Shown in pieces: positions 37,801 to 52,137 of a stretch of DNA of 64,000 nt. Within the stretch, counting starts at the first letter, position 1. The number at the start of each line of letters is the position of its first letter. Position numbers and translations under genes: made by a program. Under the pieces are notes generated by a model. It searched no databases and had not been told where the DNA came from. It saw only the letters and a list, made by a program, of their open reading frames with translations. The DNA comes from Atherix ibis (taxonomy: Eukaryota; Arthropoda; Insecta; Diptera; Athericidae). Where the stretch lies: positions 108,434,267 through 108,498,266 of the forward strand of contig OY282605.1 of assembly GCA_958298945.1 (NCBI GenBank), read 5' to 3'.

Positions 37801-39069
37801 CAATAAAGTGAAAATATTTTATGTTTCTTATTTTAATTTAAAAAAAAAAAAATACAAGTTCATATACATACTTACATACATAAATACAAAACATACAAAC
37901 ATATACTATTAAAAAAAACTATAACAGTTTATATGGAGAAATAAGGAAATGTTACAAAATATACATATATAATATACATGTAATTAACTTTATAAAAGAT
38001 AATAAAATGGAGAGTAAAAATTTAAATAACTTATAAAATAACACACAGGTGAAAAATAGTAGCTATATAATAAGGAATGAAAATATACTAAACTCTTGAA
38101 ATAAGTAACAAGATTTGTAAAAAATAAAAATAATTAAAATAAATATGCATATTATTTTAAATATATATACATATATTTAAAATATACTTGTATATTGCCT
38201 TAACATATATGTGGCTATGAAAATCGTATCAGAAATAGATAAAATAATTTCAATTTTAATTTTACTTTAAATACAATCTTAATGTACAATTAATTCATTT
38301 GTACATTCCGCACAAAATAATAATAAACAACTGTAAAAAAAAAAAAAAACGAACGGGAATTCAATTAATAATAAAATATATAATTAATGGAAGAATATAT
38401 TTAATAACAAATATTTTTCTATAAAATACTTAAACATTTCAAATGATAATAACTTTAAAAAAGAGTATTTTATGGAAAAATATTGTTGCGCTAATAATTT
38501 TTGTATTTATGACTAATGCGCGTAAATTTTTTTTTTTGAATTATTATAATTTTTATTAAATAATTAATCTTAATATTAATTTTCTCTATAAATTTTTTTT
38601 CGATATTTTAAACAAAATCAAATTTATTTTCTAACACCAAAACTGTTAGAATATTTATAGCCTATCCAATATGTATGAGTACTGTCATTTTCTTTCATTT
38701 TTTTGCATATTTGTAAAATAAAATTAAAAAAATTTTAAATAAATAGTCAATGTACAATATTTGAAAGATAACTTTTGTTTCTATTAAATCTGAAATGAAT
38801 GTGTTTTAACGATAAACATTATTAATAATTTTCGAACAAAATGAAGTCACTTATTTGTCAATTAGTTATATATACACATATATATCGATTAAAAGCTAAT
38901 TAATATTGTCAATTTTTATCTAAGGGTAAAATTGTTATTTGTTTTAATTTTTTTGTAAAAATACTTTTTTTTTAGAAACTAATTGAAATATTAAAATTTA
39001 AAATTACTTTTTAAATAAAATATTAAAATTTAAAATTACTTGGTTAAAATAAAATTTGTATCTATTACG

Positions 39070-39640
39070 ATTATGTATAAAAAAAACAGGATTGTTCATA
39101 TGACTACCACGAGTCAACTTGCAGGCCTACAGTACATCCGAACGTCGAAATTTTCGATGACTTTTCCCAATTCAAATGGATTAACGGCCTCCAATATATT
39201 GTTGAATATTGTTTTTAAGTTCTTGAAATGTTATTGGATGATTATCATACCATTTCCCTCTCAAATAAACTCTAAGAAAAAAGTCCAACGGTGTCAAATC
39301 AAGAAAACCCATTTTTTGAAGAATTATGTAGATTGTAGTACCGTTTTGTTGAAATCACGGCTCATTCACATTCAACTAATTCAATTTCTGCTACAAAGAG
39401 TCCATTTACATGATACAATATCATTCAAAATTCAATTTAATGGCCTCTTCATGATCGTTTGGAAAGCAGAACGGACCAATGATTTCACCAAGCTATAAAT
39501 CGCACAAAAGAGTGACTTTTTAGAATACATTGGTTTTCCATAAATCACTGCGCCTCAAATTTGATAATTTTATTTGTTAACATAACCGTCAATGTGAAAA
39601 TGTGCCTCCGAAAAATGACCACGAATTTAACAAAATGTCA
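39070..39640 (-). pseudogene. Tc1/mariner-superfamily (IS630-like) transposase relic
   Basis: Patches on the - strand, in order: MYSKKSLFCAIYSLVKSLV (39530-39475; usual HPKKVTVWC....IIGP), FQQNGTT near 39340 (second catalytic region, Asp replaced by Asn), LDLTPLDFFLRVYLRGKWYDN (39305-39240, third catalytic region, usual LTPLDFFLWGYLK), HPITFQELKNNIQ (39240-39200) and GSHMNNPV near 39085. Same family and layout as 21060-21625. The 152-codon + strand frame over it (39040-39498) is its antisense shadow. Confidence 0.72.
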
Positions 39641-40854
39641 TTTTTCCAGAATGCCTTTTTTCTTAGTAAATTTGAATAATTAAAAAGCGTTGTTATATTA
39701 TTAATGACTTCATGACTAAAATTGTACTAATTTATTCTTGACAACTGTAAATAATCATCCAATCATCATGACATGTGTATTTTGGCTGATATTTTAATGT
39801 TTTAAAAAAATCTAACAGATGGCTTACCCTATATAAAAATCATAGAAATAAATATATACACACTACTTGACTTATATATAATAATTCGAACATGAAAATA
39901 CAAAAATAATTATAAAATATTTTGTTATCAAAAAATTATTAAAAATTGTTTACACTTAAAAGTATTTGAAAAAAGAATTTTTTTATTCCTAAAATTTATT
40001 TAATATTGTATATAAATGAAAATTGCTCAAAAATTTTCATTTTTTTTTTTCATAAAAAGCCTAATTGATTTCTGTTAAATTGTTCTCTTAAACGATGCAA
40101 ACATTTATTCGTTAATCATTACAATTTTATACACTTTATTTACTTGAATTCATATCGTTTCAGTATTTGTTTAGTCATAATCACAAGATTATTAGCATAG
40201 TAATTATTTAAATCAAAATATACACTAAAAGAAATAATGAAATTTTCATTAAAAAAAATTCATTCTTAAAATTCTTATTATTGTATATTAATAAATTTAC
40301 GCTTATAAATATATATGTTTTTCCTTAAAAGTTATTTATGTATATTTATAAATATTACATAATGGAATTGGTCAAATTTAATCTGTTCTTTTAAAAATAA
40401 CATTTTTTCACCACACTAAATTTAAATATGACATTGTAAGAAAAAATTGTAACACTGTAATTAAATATATATCTAAGAAAATTAAAACAAAAATATATTT
40501 AAAAAAAAATAATAAATAATAATAATTTACATACTATTATGTACTACTGTGTCTAAAAATTAAAAAAAAAAACACATACACACACACACAAAACAAAAAC
40601 AAAGGTCATGATAACAATTCAATTTGGAAATATATTTATTAATGTGTTTCACTAAACCAAAAACAACAACAACAAAAAAAATTATTCAAGAAAAATTAAA
40701 AATTATTAATAATAATGCACTGCGAATTAAATACATATATTACAATGAATATAATTATATGTACATATATATTTTCAATTAAAATACGTCCTAATATGAA
40801 GAATATTGATTTAAGTATATTAAATGTCCACTTTTATATCAAAATGTTTTCTTT

Positions 40855-40925
40855 ACCAATATACATATATACATACATACATGCATACATACCAATATAC
40901 ATACATACATACATACATTCATAAA
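40855..40925. repeat. (CATA)n microsatellite
   Basis: CATA/TACA units with a few interruptions. The small + strand ORF ending here (40715-40924) has a repetitive IYIHTYIH tail from this repeat. Confidence 0.9.
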
Positions 40926-43713
40926 TATATTATTATATTATAACATTAATATATATTTACTATTTATTGTATAATAAAAATATCATTTATGAAATTTATA
41001 TTTTATTTTAGTTACAAGTATGTATATTTTTTTAATTCTATTTATTTTCTCTTTTATATTATACAAAAAATTCCTGTTAGCTTAATCTACCGTTTAAAAT
41101 AAAAAAAAAGACAAATTATATTTTAAAATAACCTAGAAAATGTAGTTTAAGCAATAATGAGCAAAAAAAATGGAAAAAAAAAATCCCAAAAAAAAAATAA
41201 TAACTCTAGTAAAAGAGAGTATAAAGACTTTATATAATATTAATGAAATCAATCTTATATGATAATTTATTAAAAAGCACACTATATTTTACATACATGA
41301 AAATAACAAAAAAAAACAAAAATGAAGTAATAATTAAAAATAATTACCTCAAAAATTAATATTCTTACATAAATTGTGATTCGACTATTTAAAATTACCT
41401 GCCTTGTGTCAATTAAACAATTTTTCTTTTAATTTATCCAATAATTCGAATCTATTTATTTTAAATTAAATTTTAATAGAGCATTTTTTCGAACTAATTA
41501 ATTTAAATAATCTGATTGGTTTTTTTTCTTTAGAGAGTAAAATTTAAATTATATAAAACAATATTTTGTAGATTTAAATTTTAATATCGTTTTTGAAAGA
41601 TGTCAATTTTTACAGAATTCTTACTTACACGTATGATATGAAATGAAAATATTATATTTAAAAAAAAAAGCTATTATTAAATTGCCAAACTAAAAACGAA
41701 AAATTATGTTAAAGATAAAATAATAATTCAATGTCCAAAAATCAATTATCAAAAACCCTTAAACTATTTATATATAATAAATATTAAGTTAAGAAACATT
41801 TGCTAGGTTAAAATAAATCTTTCTGAAAGCAAATGTCTTCTTTTTTTTATTTATATTAATATTTTTTATATCAAAAATTATAATAATATCGATAGTTTAG
41901 TTTTTTTAAATGTTTTTTTTTATTATGTAGTTTATGTTTTCACCTTACAAATGTTAATGCATAGTACTTGTTTTAGATCAGAAAAGTTCCTTCATAAAAG
42001 CCCTTTTTTTTCTTCATAAAAGCACAAAACTAATTCTCAATAATTAATTACTTAATGAAAAATAAAATATAAAAAAAAATTTCGTTTATCTTAAATATAA
42101 AATCAAATTAAAAAATCTATAAAAATAAATTTTGAAAATTGTTCACATAAAAAGCTAAAAACCAGTAATAAAGTTTTTTTTGTTATTAAAATTAAACAAT
42201 TATTATCGTATACTTTAAGATAAAATTACTGTTTCGAAATTATTTTATATATTCAACAGAAAATTTATTTAAAAATTATAAACATTTTATTCTTAACAAA
42301 GTTTTTTTTTTAAATCTTATTTTATTTATATTTTCAATTTAATAACTATTGAAATTTTATTTATAAAGCAATACTTGAGAACAAATAATATCTATTGCAT
42401 TTTTATTTATAGTTCAAATTAAAGCGCAATACTTGAGAGTAATGTTATTGATACTAATTTTGTAAGTCAGTTTAAAGCGATTTCCTATCATATATTGATA
42501 CCTAAACTTAAACTGTTTATTTACTTCTATTAACAAATAGTATCGTGTCAAATATTTCCAATGAGTTCAAGTTATTATATTTACAATTATTTATTTATAG
42601 GCATTTATAACGAAATATGTACGTACGAGGCTACACGTATCATCCAAAATAGTCATAGACAGAATCTATTTATTTAGAAGAGCATACATACATAAATACA
42701 TATATGTGTATATGATACCTAAGAATAAACGTTAGAATTTTGGTGTTGATAGATGATGAGTTTAAACAAATAAAAGATATAATTAATATTTAAAAATATA
42801 AATAATAGAATATATAAAAATATTATTATATTTTTATACGTACATTTAATAGTACATAGTTCATTTTTCAAGTTTCCTACAAATTTTTAAAACATTTGTT
42901 TTTTTTTCTCTTCAAATTAATAGAAATAAAATAAATAGTAGTTTTTTTTTCTTTATAATATTAAAAATTTGTAATTTGCTATAAAAAAAATATCTTAATT
43001 TCTATAGGAAGATAATAATATGATAAAAATCACTGACAAAAAGAAAGTCAATTTTAAAAGTAAATGAATAATAAGAAAAAACTTAGAACAAATTAAATAA
43101 TTAAAAATAATAATAATAGTAATGATAATTAATTAAATTAAATTCAACTATCTTGATGTTGTATTCATTTGATATTTATAAAAGAAAAGAAAAATATTTC
43201 ATATTTAAAAATAAAAAAAAATACTTCTATAGTAATAAATAGTAATTAATAGTAAATTCTAATGAAAGTAATACAATTTAGAAAATATAATAATTATAAT
43301 ATTACATATTATATATACATATTATTCGTACATATAAAAATAAAATTATATATGCAATTATGAACGTTACTCTATATTTATATTACTTACATGTTTGTAT
43401 GGAGTTTTTTTTTTTGAAAATATTTAAAATACATTTATGAAAAGAAAACTTACAGTCAAAAGGATATAGGCTTAATAGACAAATATATTTGAAACGTTGA
43501 TAATAGTGAGAAGATAGTATTCGATTCGGGAAAAGATGATTGATTGAATGAATTGTGTACAAAATCAACTTTGCAATGGAGGCTAAACTTGAATATATTT
43601 CTTCATTCAATTTTATAAAAACAAAGTAAATTCTTATCACTAATTTGGGATAGTACAAATTTCAGTTATAAATTAGATATAACATTAAATTAATTATTAA
43701 TAATCAAATAGTA

Positions 43714-43716
<3 letters not shown>

Positions 43717-43745
<29 letters not shown>
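43717..43745. repeat. (AAT)n microsatellite
   Basis: About nine uninterrupted AAT units. Confidence 0.9.
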
Positions 43746-43747
<2 letters not shown>

Positions 43748-46700
43748 TTTATAAATCTCTGAGCAATAAGCCGGGAGATAATTTTAAGACAATCTCACCT
43801 AAAAAGAAAACTAAATCAAAAAAAAAATAATAACAAAAAAGATTTTTTTTAAAAGAAAAATGCAATGGAATTGAGTATATACTTGAAAAAACAGTATTAA
43901 TTCCATTTCAATTTTTTTTCTCAATTCTCTTGAAATTATCCAGAGCCACCGAACTTGTTGTATGGAGATTTATTTATAATTATTCTTACTATGATGAAAA
44001 AACTAATTGAATAAAGTTCATTTAATTTTAAATTTACATTGAAGGAATTTTTCAAGTTTATTTTGCAGTTGAAAATTTGTACACTGTCCCCTAGTCAAAG
44101 AAGCATTTTAGTCTTTTATTAACTTTAGTACATTTTGGATGATACCCGTTCTATAATCGTATAAAAATAATAAGTACTTAATAAAACTTAAAATCTAAAC
44201 GAATTTTTTTTATTATCAAAATATTCATTATTTACCATCAAGTTTAGATGTTGAAAAAAAAACAAAAAATTTATAATAATCTTATAGACTTTATTATGAA
44301 TATTGAATATTAGTTAGATTTAACTAGGTTAAAATATATGTACTGAAAAGTATAAAAAATATATTTTTTTTTATTTTATAGAAAAATTATTATTGATATT
44401 TAATAATAAATATATTTTTTTTATTTTATAGACAAATTAATATATTTGACGATACACGTACATATAAATAATAATCTATTTTCATAAATTTAATAAAATT
44501 TAAAAAAAAACCATTTCTTTTATAATAGTTTGGGCTTTTGTTTTAATAAATTGCAGTATTTTGAAAAGTTCTACCATAAAAAAGATTATTATCAACTTAT
44601 CGACGCAGTCCTTATAATAAAATACAACAAAAAAACTATAGTTTTAATTTTTCTGTAGGAAATTGTTGAAAATATCAAAAGGAATTAAGCTTATACTCGC
44701 TTCAATATGTGTATATTGTATTTTGTGACTAATGAGACCTATTTATTTTTAAAATTCAGTATTATAGTTAAGATAAAGTTTTTTTTTGAATTAAAAACGA
44801 AATGTTATCTTCAAAAAAATCAACTAAAATATTAAAAAAAAAAAAAAATATCGTAAAATATTATAAAAATAATGACATGCTCTCAAGTATTTTTTAAGAA
44901 ATTGAGCCAATTTCATTCTATGAAATTCATCATAATAAATAAATATAATAAATAATGGCTATATTAAATTAATTTATTATAAAATATATTTATTATTTGA
45001 TTTGAGTCATTTTATTTTAATAAAATAACTCAAATAAAAATATGGCAAATATTTCTTTTTAATTTTAATCGCCAATTTGCGTTGATCTGCTATTTAAGCA
45101 AAACCAACTTGTTGCTTGTAGTATCATCTATTGAGCGCTTAATCAACGCAACAAAATTTATAGAAATTTTTATATTCTATTTAATATTTATTATAAAAAG
45201 TATAATTTATTTATTTTCGATTGACTTATCGATAATGTGTGGCAATTTTGTGTTTTAAATGAATTTATTAAAAAACAATAATTAAAAGCTTTGAGGCGAC
45301 TCTGAACTTTTATTTATCATTTTTATTTCAACTAAACTTTATGTGATTAAGAATCTCTAAAAGTATATCTGAATATTATTTAAATTTCTACTTTGATGCA
45401 ATTAATACAATAAATATAAAATAACATTTAAAGAAAATTATGTATAACATACAAAACTATTAGGAGACACTTTTTTGCAAAATAATTTAAGAAAATCTTT
45501 ATTAATAAGAATAATTACTAAATATGTACAATATCTCCTTATGACCGTTTTTTCTTACTTTCATTTTTAACTTAAAATCTCAAATAATTGATATTAGCAC
45601 GGCAGCCATTTTTTTCCGATTAGCTTACAGAACAATAAACTTTTATGAAGGAAATTATTTTTTATAAAATCAATTTTTTATAATTAAATAAAAATACAGT
45701 TCTTCTATTATTTTTAACAAAACTAATACGAATAGTTAGTTATAATTAATTAAAATTTGAATTTATTTAGTAGGTATGTACACAAAAAACTGAACAATTA
45801 TTATATTTATTAATATCACCGAATTAAATTAAGAATATATTTAAATTTTTAATTGATTGAAATTTATTAAAACTTGTATAAAATAAAAATGTTTAATGTA
45901 AAATGTTGCAAATTTTTATAATATTATACATATACTAGAAAGAGAAAATCTTACGGAAATTATTAAATATCAGTTAATTTACAGTTCATTTGATAAAAAC
46001 AAAATTGATCGATATATTTTCATACTAAATATAATTTATCTCTATATTTATTTAAAATTTTTAATAATATAATTTATCATATTATTTTTTTTTTATCATA
46101 TTTCATGATCAACACGATAATTATACATGCGTGCAAAATTAGGTAAAATATTGAAAAGGATCAAATTAAATTTTATTTTTCATTAAATTTAGATGTAGTA
46201 GTCACGTGTACCTTATGAGTATAATGCTAGTCAAGAAAATGTTAATTATAAATTATGAATCATTTGGAAAATTTCTAATTTCTTTCCTTATTAAAAAATT
46301 TCTTATACACTTTTTTTCATACAATGAATTGGATTTCGTTTTCTCGAAGAGAAAATGTCAATATGGTAAATATTTTAAAAAAAAAAACATTATTTTTTAT
46401 AAAACATTCAAACTATTTGAAATGAGCAAAAAAAAACTAATACTTCTTAATTTTTTAACATAATTACTAGCATTTGCTCAAATATATAATGTATATCATG
46501 CACATCTGTTGTTGTGATGCACTTATGCACCAATTGCATTAAAATTCTTAGCTACAAATAATTATATAATATATAAATATTTTAATATTATGTAATTTTG
46601 CTAAATATACAATATGTTTTTGCACTAAAATTTCTTTACTTTCTAATTTCTACAATAAATTTTGTACTAAAAAAAAAGGAAAATGTTTAAAAAAAATTTT

Positions 46701-49098
46701 GATAATATTTGAAAATATTCCACAATTTTTTTCTTAAATATAGTATAAATACATACATATAAAAATTCAACATTTTTGAATTCAATTAATATATTAAATA
46801 ATTGTTATTATATAAATTATTATTCGCATAATAAATTTATAAATCTAAATTAATAAATTTTTAATAATATTCAATTAAATAATTGTTATTTATCATTCGT
46901 ATTAATATTGTGTAAAAAATTATGGTAAAAAAAAAAACAAATAATAAAACAAAATCAAAGAAAAAAAAATTGTTATAATAATTAGAATAATAATAATAAT
47001 AAAAATTATAATATAAACTTTATGTTTTAAAAAAAAATTGTATGTAAAAGTATTGTACTTTTTTTTGATTATTTTTCTCAATACAAAAACACATTATAAA
47101 AATTTCAAATTTTTGAAATTTTATCGAATTTATTGACATTTTATTAATTTTTTTTATGGTTGTTTGTCAACAACAAAAATCATTTAGAGTAACTTTTTTT
47201 AAATTTAGTCAAATTCTGAACAATTTTATTACTCAGACATGGAATGAAACTGTTTTTATCTAGTAGTTTTTTTTTATATTTATTAATAAGAAATGTTTCT
47301 CAAGCTAACAAACAAATAAGAAATTACCAAAGTGCGAATTATGATGTCCTCTCTTTATTAAAAAAATTAATTAAAACAAGGATTATAAATGCATTTAAAT
47401 ATATAAATTTTTTTTTTTAAATTTTATATTTTATAATTTTTATTATATTTTTTATTGCTGCTATCATTATTATTACTTAATATTTGTTTTTTTTTTTTTT
47501 TTAATTTATTTATAACATTATCTAGCTTTTATATACGAAAACGAACGATTTTTTATTTTTTATGATTTTAATGAAAGAATATATTTTTTTTATTCTACAC
47601 GTATAATAAATGCAAAATAGTTTCTATTTAAAAATTAAAAAAAAAAAAATAGTAGAGGAAAAATTAAAAAAAATTAACAATTAACATTATATTTGATTAA
47701 AACGCATTTGCATTAATTTTAAAATAAAATTTTTGGAATTGTTCCCCTTATACATGTGGTATATATATAATTATTAATATTAATAAGTAAATATATAAAT
47801 ATGTACATATACAATATATTCGTACATGAACAAATAAAAATAAAAAGACACATTTGTGAATATATAAATAAACACAGAAGAGAAATTAAAAAAATTTAAT
47901 TCATGCATTCTTACATAAATGCATATGTATTGTATAAACACGTGCTTATGAGTAAATTTGTCTGCTTTATGAATATTTTTGTTCCTTATTTTCATTTTTA
48001 AAAATAATAAAAACATATTTACATAAATATATGTATGTACATACGTAGCCTAACAACAAAACATACAATTAAAAAGGATAAAATGACAAATACACGTACG
48101 TATGAATCCACTGTTACTACCAATGTTTATATACATCTGCCATTTTATGCATGCATAATAAACGCATATACATATATATAGATGTATTTGTGATCAACAA
48201 ACTAAATCTATATATTTTCCTTTGTAAATAACTAAAAGAAAGAATAAAACCGAAAATTCAATTATTATAAAACATACAGACCATTAATCCCCCTATATGG
48301 CATGCATATATTCAAAAATCAATATATATTTTTAAGATTAACATATTTAGTTAGAATTTCTCAATTTATATATAATCATTATATATAAATAATAAAAAAT
48401 TAAAATTAAAAAAATATTAAAATATATATAAAAACAAAGATTATATGTCATTGAAGCCTTAAAATAATATCATTTAAAAGTTTCCTGTACAGTGCTACAA
48501 TTAATTATTATTAAATTATATTATTACTATGGATTTATATTGTAAAATTATTTGTAATATTTATTAAAATTGGAAAATACATATATTAATCAATAATGAA
48601 TTGAATAAATTTATTTAATTATCTAAAAACTAAAATGAAAGAAGAAGAAAAAAAAACAAACAAAGAAACAAAATTCAATTGGTATTAAAGTTTTTTTTCA
48701 AAAAAAAAAAAAAAAAAACAAATACAAAAAATTAATACTACACATACATTTATATATAAAAGGACAGAGAATAAACTAGTTCTTAGTAATACAGCCAATT
48801 CCATAAGTATTATTATTATAATTATAATTTTCATGAAATATTTTTAATACATAAATATATTATCAGTACACATATATAGTTTTTTTATTTGATATATTGT
48901 AAATTGCATACTTCTTTATTTTTGAATAATTAAAAAAAAAATTCCATATTATTTATTGTGATTTTTTTTTTACTTTTGAATGATCCCAATTAAAGCAGTT
49001 CTCTGCATAAATAGCCATAAAAATAAATGTTTTTTTCTGTTGTTTTTTTTATATCATTATTAATATACAAATTACAGTTATTAATGTGATTCTTCCAA

Positions 49099-49099
49099 T

Positions 49100-49142
<43 letters not shown>
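49099..49142. repeat. (AAT)n microsatellite
   Basis: About fourteen AAT units in a row. Confidence 0.95.
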
Positions 49143-49354
49143 TAACAATCATAATAAATATTAATAATAATTTTTAAAGCGCAAATAAATATTATCATTG
49201 AAATTATGATTTAATTTATTTAAAAGCAATATTGTCCATGGGTTTAATAAATAAAATATTTTATTATATCGTATTGCGTTTAAAAAAAAGAAAAAGAATA
49301 TGTATATATACACCTACATATACATATATATATAGTTACAATATTTGAAAATAT

Positions 49355-49420
49355 TTCCTACACACACTCACACGCACACACACAAACATACAAACACACA
49401 TACACCCACACACACAATAC
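49355..49420. repeat. (CA)n-rich microsatellite
   Basis: Imperfect CA/CACACA tract; the ORF over it (HTHTHTHK) is repeat-derived. Confidence 0.9.
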
Positions 49421-50734
49421 AATATTTACCTAAAGAGATGAAAAATAAATATAGATACATTGATATATGTATATTTGAATATATGTATAGGCATATATGC
49501 ATACGAAAACGCATAACTGTATGTGTATGAATATTCGAGTATGCTTATAAATGTACTTACATACGTATATGTATGTACATATATTTGGAACAGTTTATTG
49601 AGACTAATTTTTTTTACACTTTTGTAATCAAAATAAAAGAAGTGTATTTATAATAAAAACATCTTACCTATGTTAAGAACATTTTACGAATCATTCCCGA
49701 ATATATTTGTTGTATGTACCTTATATAAAATTTAAAAAAAGGGAAATAAAACATCTATCTTATACATACATAAGTATATAATATTAAAATGAATAATTAT
49801 ATTAAATAATAAAGAGAAAAATTAAAAATAGAAAAGAAAACATAATATATATGTAAAAAAGAGAAAAGAAAATCAAATAAAAACAGGAAATGTGAAAATA
49901 ATAAAAATGAAGAAATAAATGAACGAAAACTATTACTTAGAGGAGAGAGCAAGCAAGCTGTGGTAGTATTATAATATTGAAAAGTAATTTACTATTAAAT
50001 TGATTTATTAAGGTCCTGAAACAAATATAGATATATATACATACCTATATATATATATATATATATATATATACGTATATATCTAATATAAAATGAATAT
50101 TGTAATAAATTAAATTTAAAAATTTATTTAAAAAAAAAATAATTAAACTAATGGATTAAAATAATAAAAAAAAACTCTCTATATCAAAAATGAAATTAAA
50201 ATAACTGAAACAATATTAATTGAAAAATAAATTAATAATAACAATTTAAGAAATGTAAATGTTTACATTATATTATTATTATACATGTATATTCAAAAAC
50301 AAAGACAAAAATCATTATATACATTTAAAAGCTATATTATAACATAAAGTATAATTATAAAATTATTATTACTATATATGTAAAATAAATGCCTCAGTCA
50401 GTATATGAAAAACATTAAATGTATTTTTATTTGTAACAGTTAAAAAAAATGTGTTTTCTTTATTGAATTTAGAAAATTTTACCTAAAAACCGAAAAGAAC
50501 AATTTTTTTATCCGTTAACGAAACTTGTCCGAGTGAACAACATAAAAACACATCTACAACAAACAAACAAAAATGTCATATGATCAGTTTATTATTTATA
50601 TTTATATTTTATGCTTAATTTAATTTTTTTTTTTTTTTATTTGACAGGTTTCATTTCTACATTATACATTATGACACATATACACATAGTCATGAGACAC
50701 AGTCGCTCCTATGGAGCATATAGCGGCACAGAGA

Positions 50735-50920
50735 ATACACGTCTCTAGTTGGTGGTAGAAGGTTTCTTTTTTGTTGGCGTCATCATCTACTTCGGTTGGG
50801 GCACTGCACGATGGCGATCTTTCAAAACTTCGAGTGGAGCCTGGCTGTCAGAAGGCGGTCGGAGACCGGTTTGTAGCCCATGAGAGATCTCTTTTTGCGT
50901 TGGCCGATAGGATCAATCAA
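50735..50920 (-). pseudogene. Fragment of a non-LTR retrotransposon endonuclease domain
   Basis: On the - strand: MGYKPVSDRLLTARLHSKF (50881-50825), a stop, KIAIVQC, a frameshift, then APTEVDDDANKKETFYHQLE (about 50800-50740). This matches the apurinic-type endonuclease of RTE/jockey-like LINEs (usual ..PVSDRI..ARF.SK..K.TVVQCYAPTE....FY.QLQ). It is the only GC-richer patch on the right border of the AT desert. About 60 codons remain. Clade assignment is open. Confidence 0.65.
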
Positions 50921-51239
50921 TTTAACTTTTAATTTCATTTAATTGATTTCAATTTCAACTGTCAAAAAACAATGCTGCCACATAAGAAAACGCTGAAATT
51001 TGTGGCAGTACTACAACGATAACGACAACGATAACGACAACATCAGAATCATTATTGTCGGAATTCTATTCATGCCCTTAATCAATTCTTTAAAGGGGTT
51101 GTAACTGCGATTTTATTGATACTGACACCATCTTAACAATACAGACTTTTAACCAATTTCGGCCGTTTTTTTTTTTAAAATGAGTTTCATTGAAGAAAAA
51201 TGAGTTAATAGTAGTTATAGTGAGTTTTATTTTCTGTTA

Positions 51240-51870
51240 TAGACCCCAAAAAAGTTGGGCATTTGCTAGCTGAGAGCTCTTAAGCAATTGGAAACGGATC
51301 CAAGATTTGATGAAAAAAGCATCTTCAGAAACAACCCGTACTTTGGGCTGAATAGCTTCGTAAATAAGCAATATTGTCAGACTAGGGATGAAAATAGGCC
51401 ACAACAATTTGTATTTTTGGCTGAATAGCTTCGTAAACAAGCAAAATTGTCTGACTAAGGATGAAAATAGGTCACAACAATTTCAGGAGTTTCTTTTGCA
51501 TCCCGAAAAACGTATTGTCTTATGTGGAATTTGTTGGGCGACATCATCGAAATCAAGTTATCGTAACGGTATTTGAGATATGATAAAATATTTTGTTTGG
51601 CCTCAATTAGCTTACCAAACAATATCTGTTTCAAACAGAATAGTGCGACTTGCCGCACACATTTTTGAAAACAAGGAACTTATTGCAGACGAAACTTCTG
51701 CGACGCATTATTTCGAGACATGCTGCAAAGACATTTTTCTATAGAGTTATGTTAAATCAATGTTCTATACCTATACACCGAGAATACTTTTCGAGCTGGT
51801 GAACAACATCATTGAAGCCATCGGTGAGCTTCAGCCCGAATTAAACGAAGGCGTGCAGGATAATTGAACG
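51240..51870 (+). pseudogene. Tc1/mariner-superfamily (IS630-like) transposase relic
   Basis: + strand patches in order: LRALKQLETDPRFDEKSIFRNNPYF (51265-51350; usual SDEAHF with the first catalytic Asp, lost here), GLNSFVNKQYC / WLNSFVNKQNC (usual L.GFVNKQNCR), QQFQEFLLHPEKRIVLCGICW (51480-51540; usual H..P.HP.KVTVWCG.WA), and near the end FENKELI and IIEAIGELQPELNEGVQDN (51810-51868; usual I..EIAEI.P.L...V..N). Inside, 73 bp are tandemly duplicated (51341-51413 and 51414-51486). The second and third catalytic regions are missing or unreadable. Confidence 0.72.
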
Positions 51871-52137
51871 ATATTATTTTTAAATAATAATAGCATTAAA
51901 TGTACTTTAATCTACAATAAAGATATCCGCCATTATTTTTATTCATTTTTAAACATTAAGCGACCCTAATTAAAAACCCTATTATAATTTTATAATCCTA
52001 CTCGTACATTCAATGCTGTACGATTTCTTCATGAATTATTCAAAAAGAATTTTATCTATAAAATCGTACCGAAATAACGCTTTTTCATGATAACAAAGTT
52101 TATATATACGCATGAGAGAAAATTGTAGGATCTAGAG

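Larger units (their letters stand above)
39641..50640. other. Gene-free AT desert, second part
   Basis: No gene, RNA gene or readable element was seen in 11 kb. Small ORFs such as 43383-43658, 46206-46463 and 47780-48016 have Ile/Phe/Lys/Tyr/Asn-rich translations dictated by base composition. Microsatellites are listed separately. Confidence 0.5.

Noticed and set aside
39040..39498. 152-codon + strand ORF
   Set aside because: It is the antisense shadow of the IS630-like transposase relic on the - strand, which explains its unusual length.
46206..46463. 85-codon + strand ORF in the AT desert
   Set aside because: Low-complexity Lys/Phe/Ile/Leu translation; no motif or codon signal.
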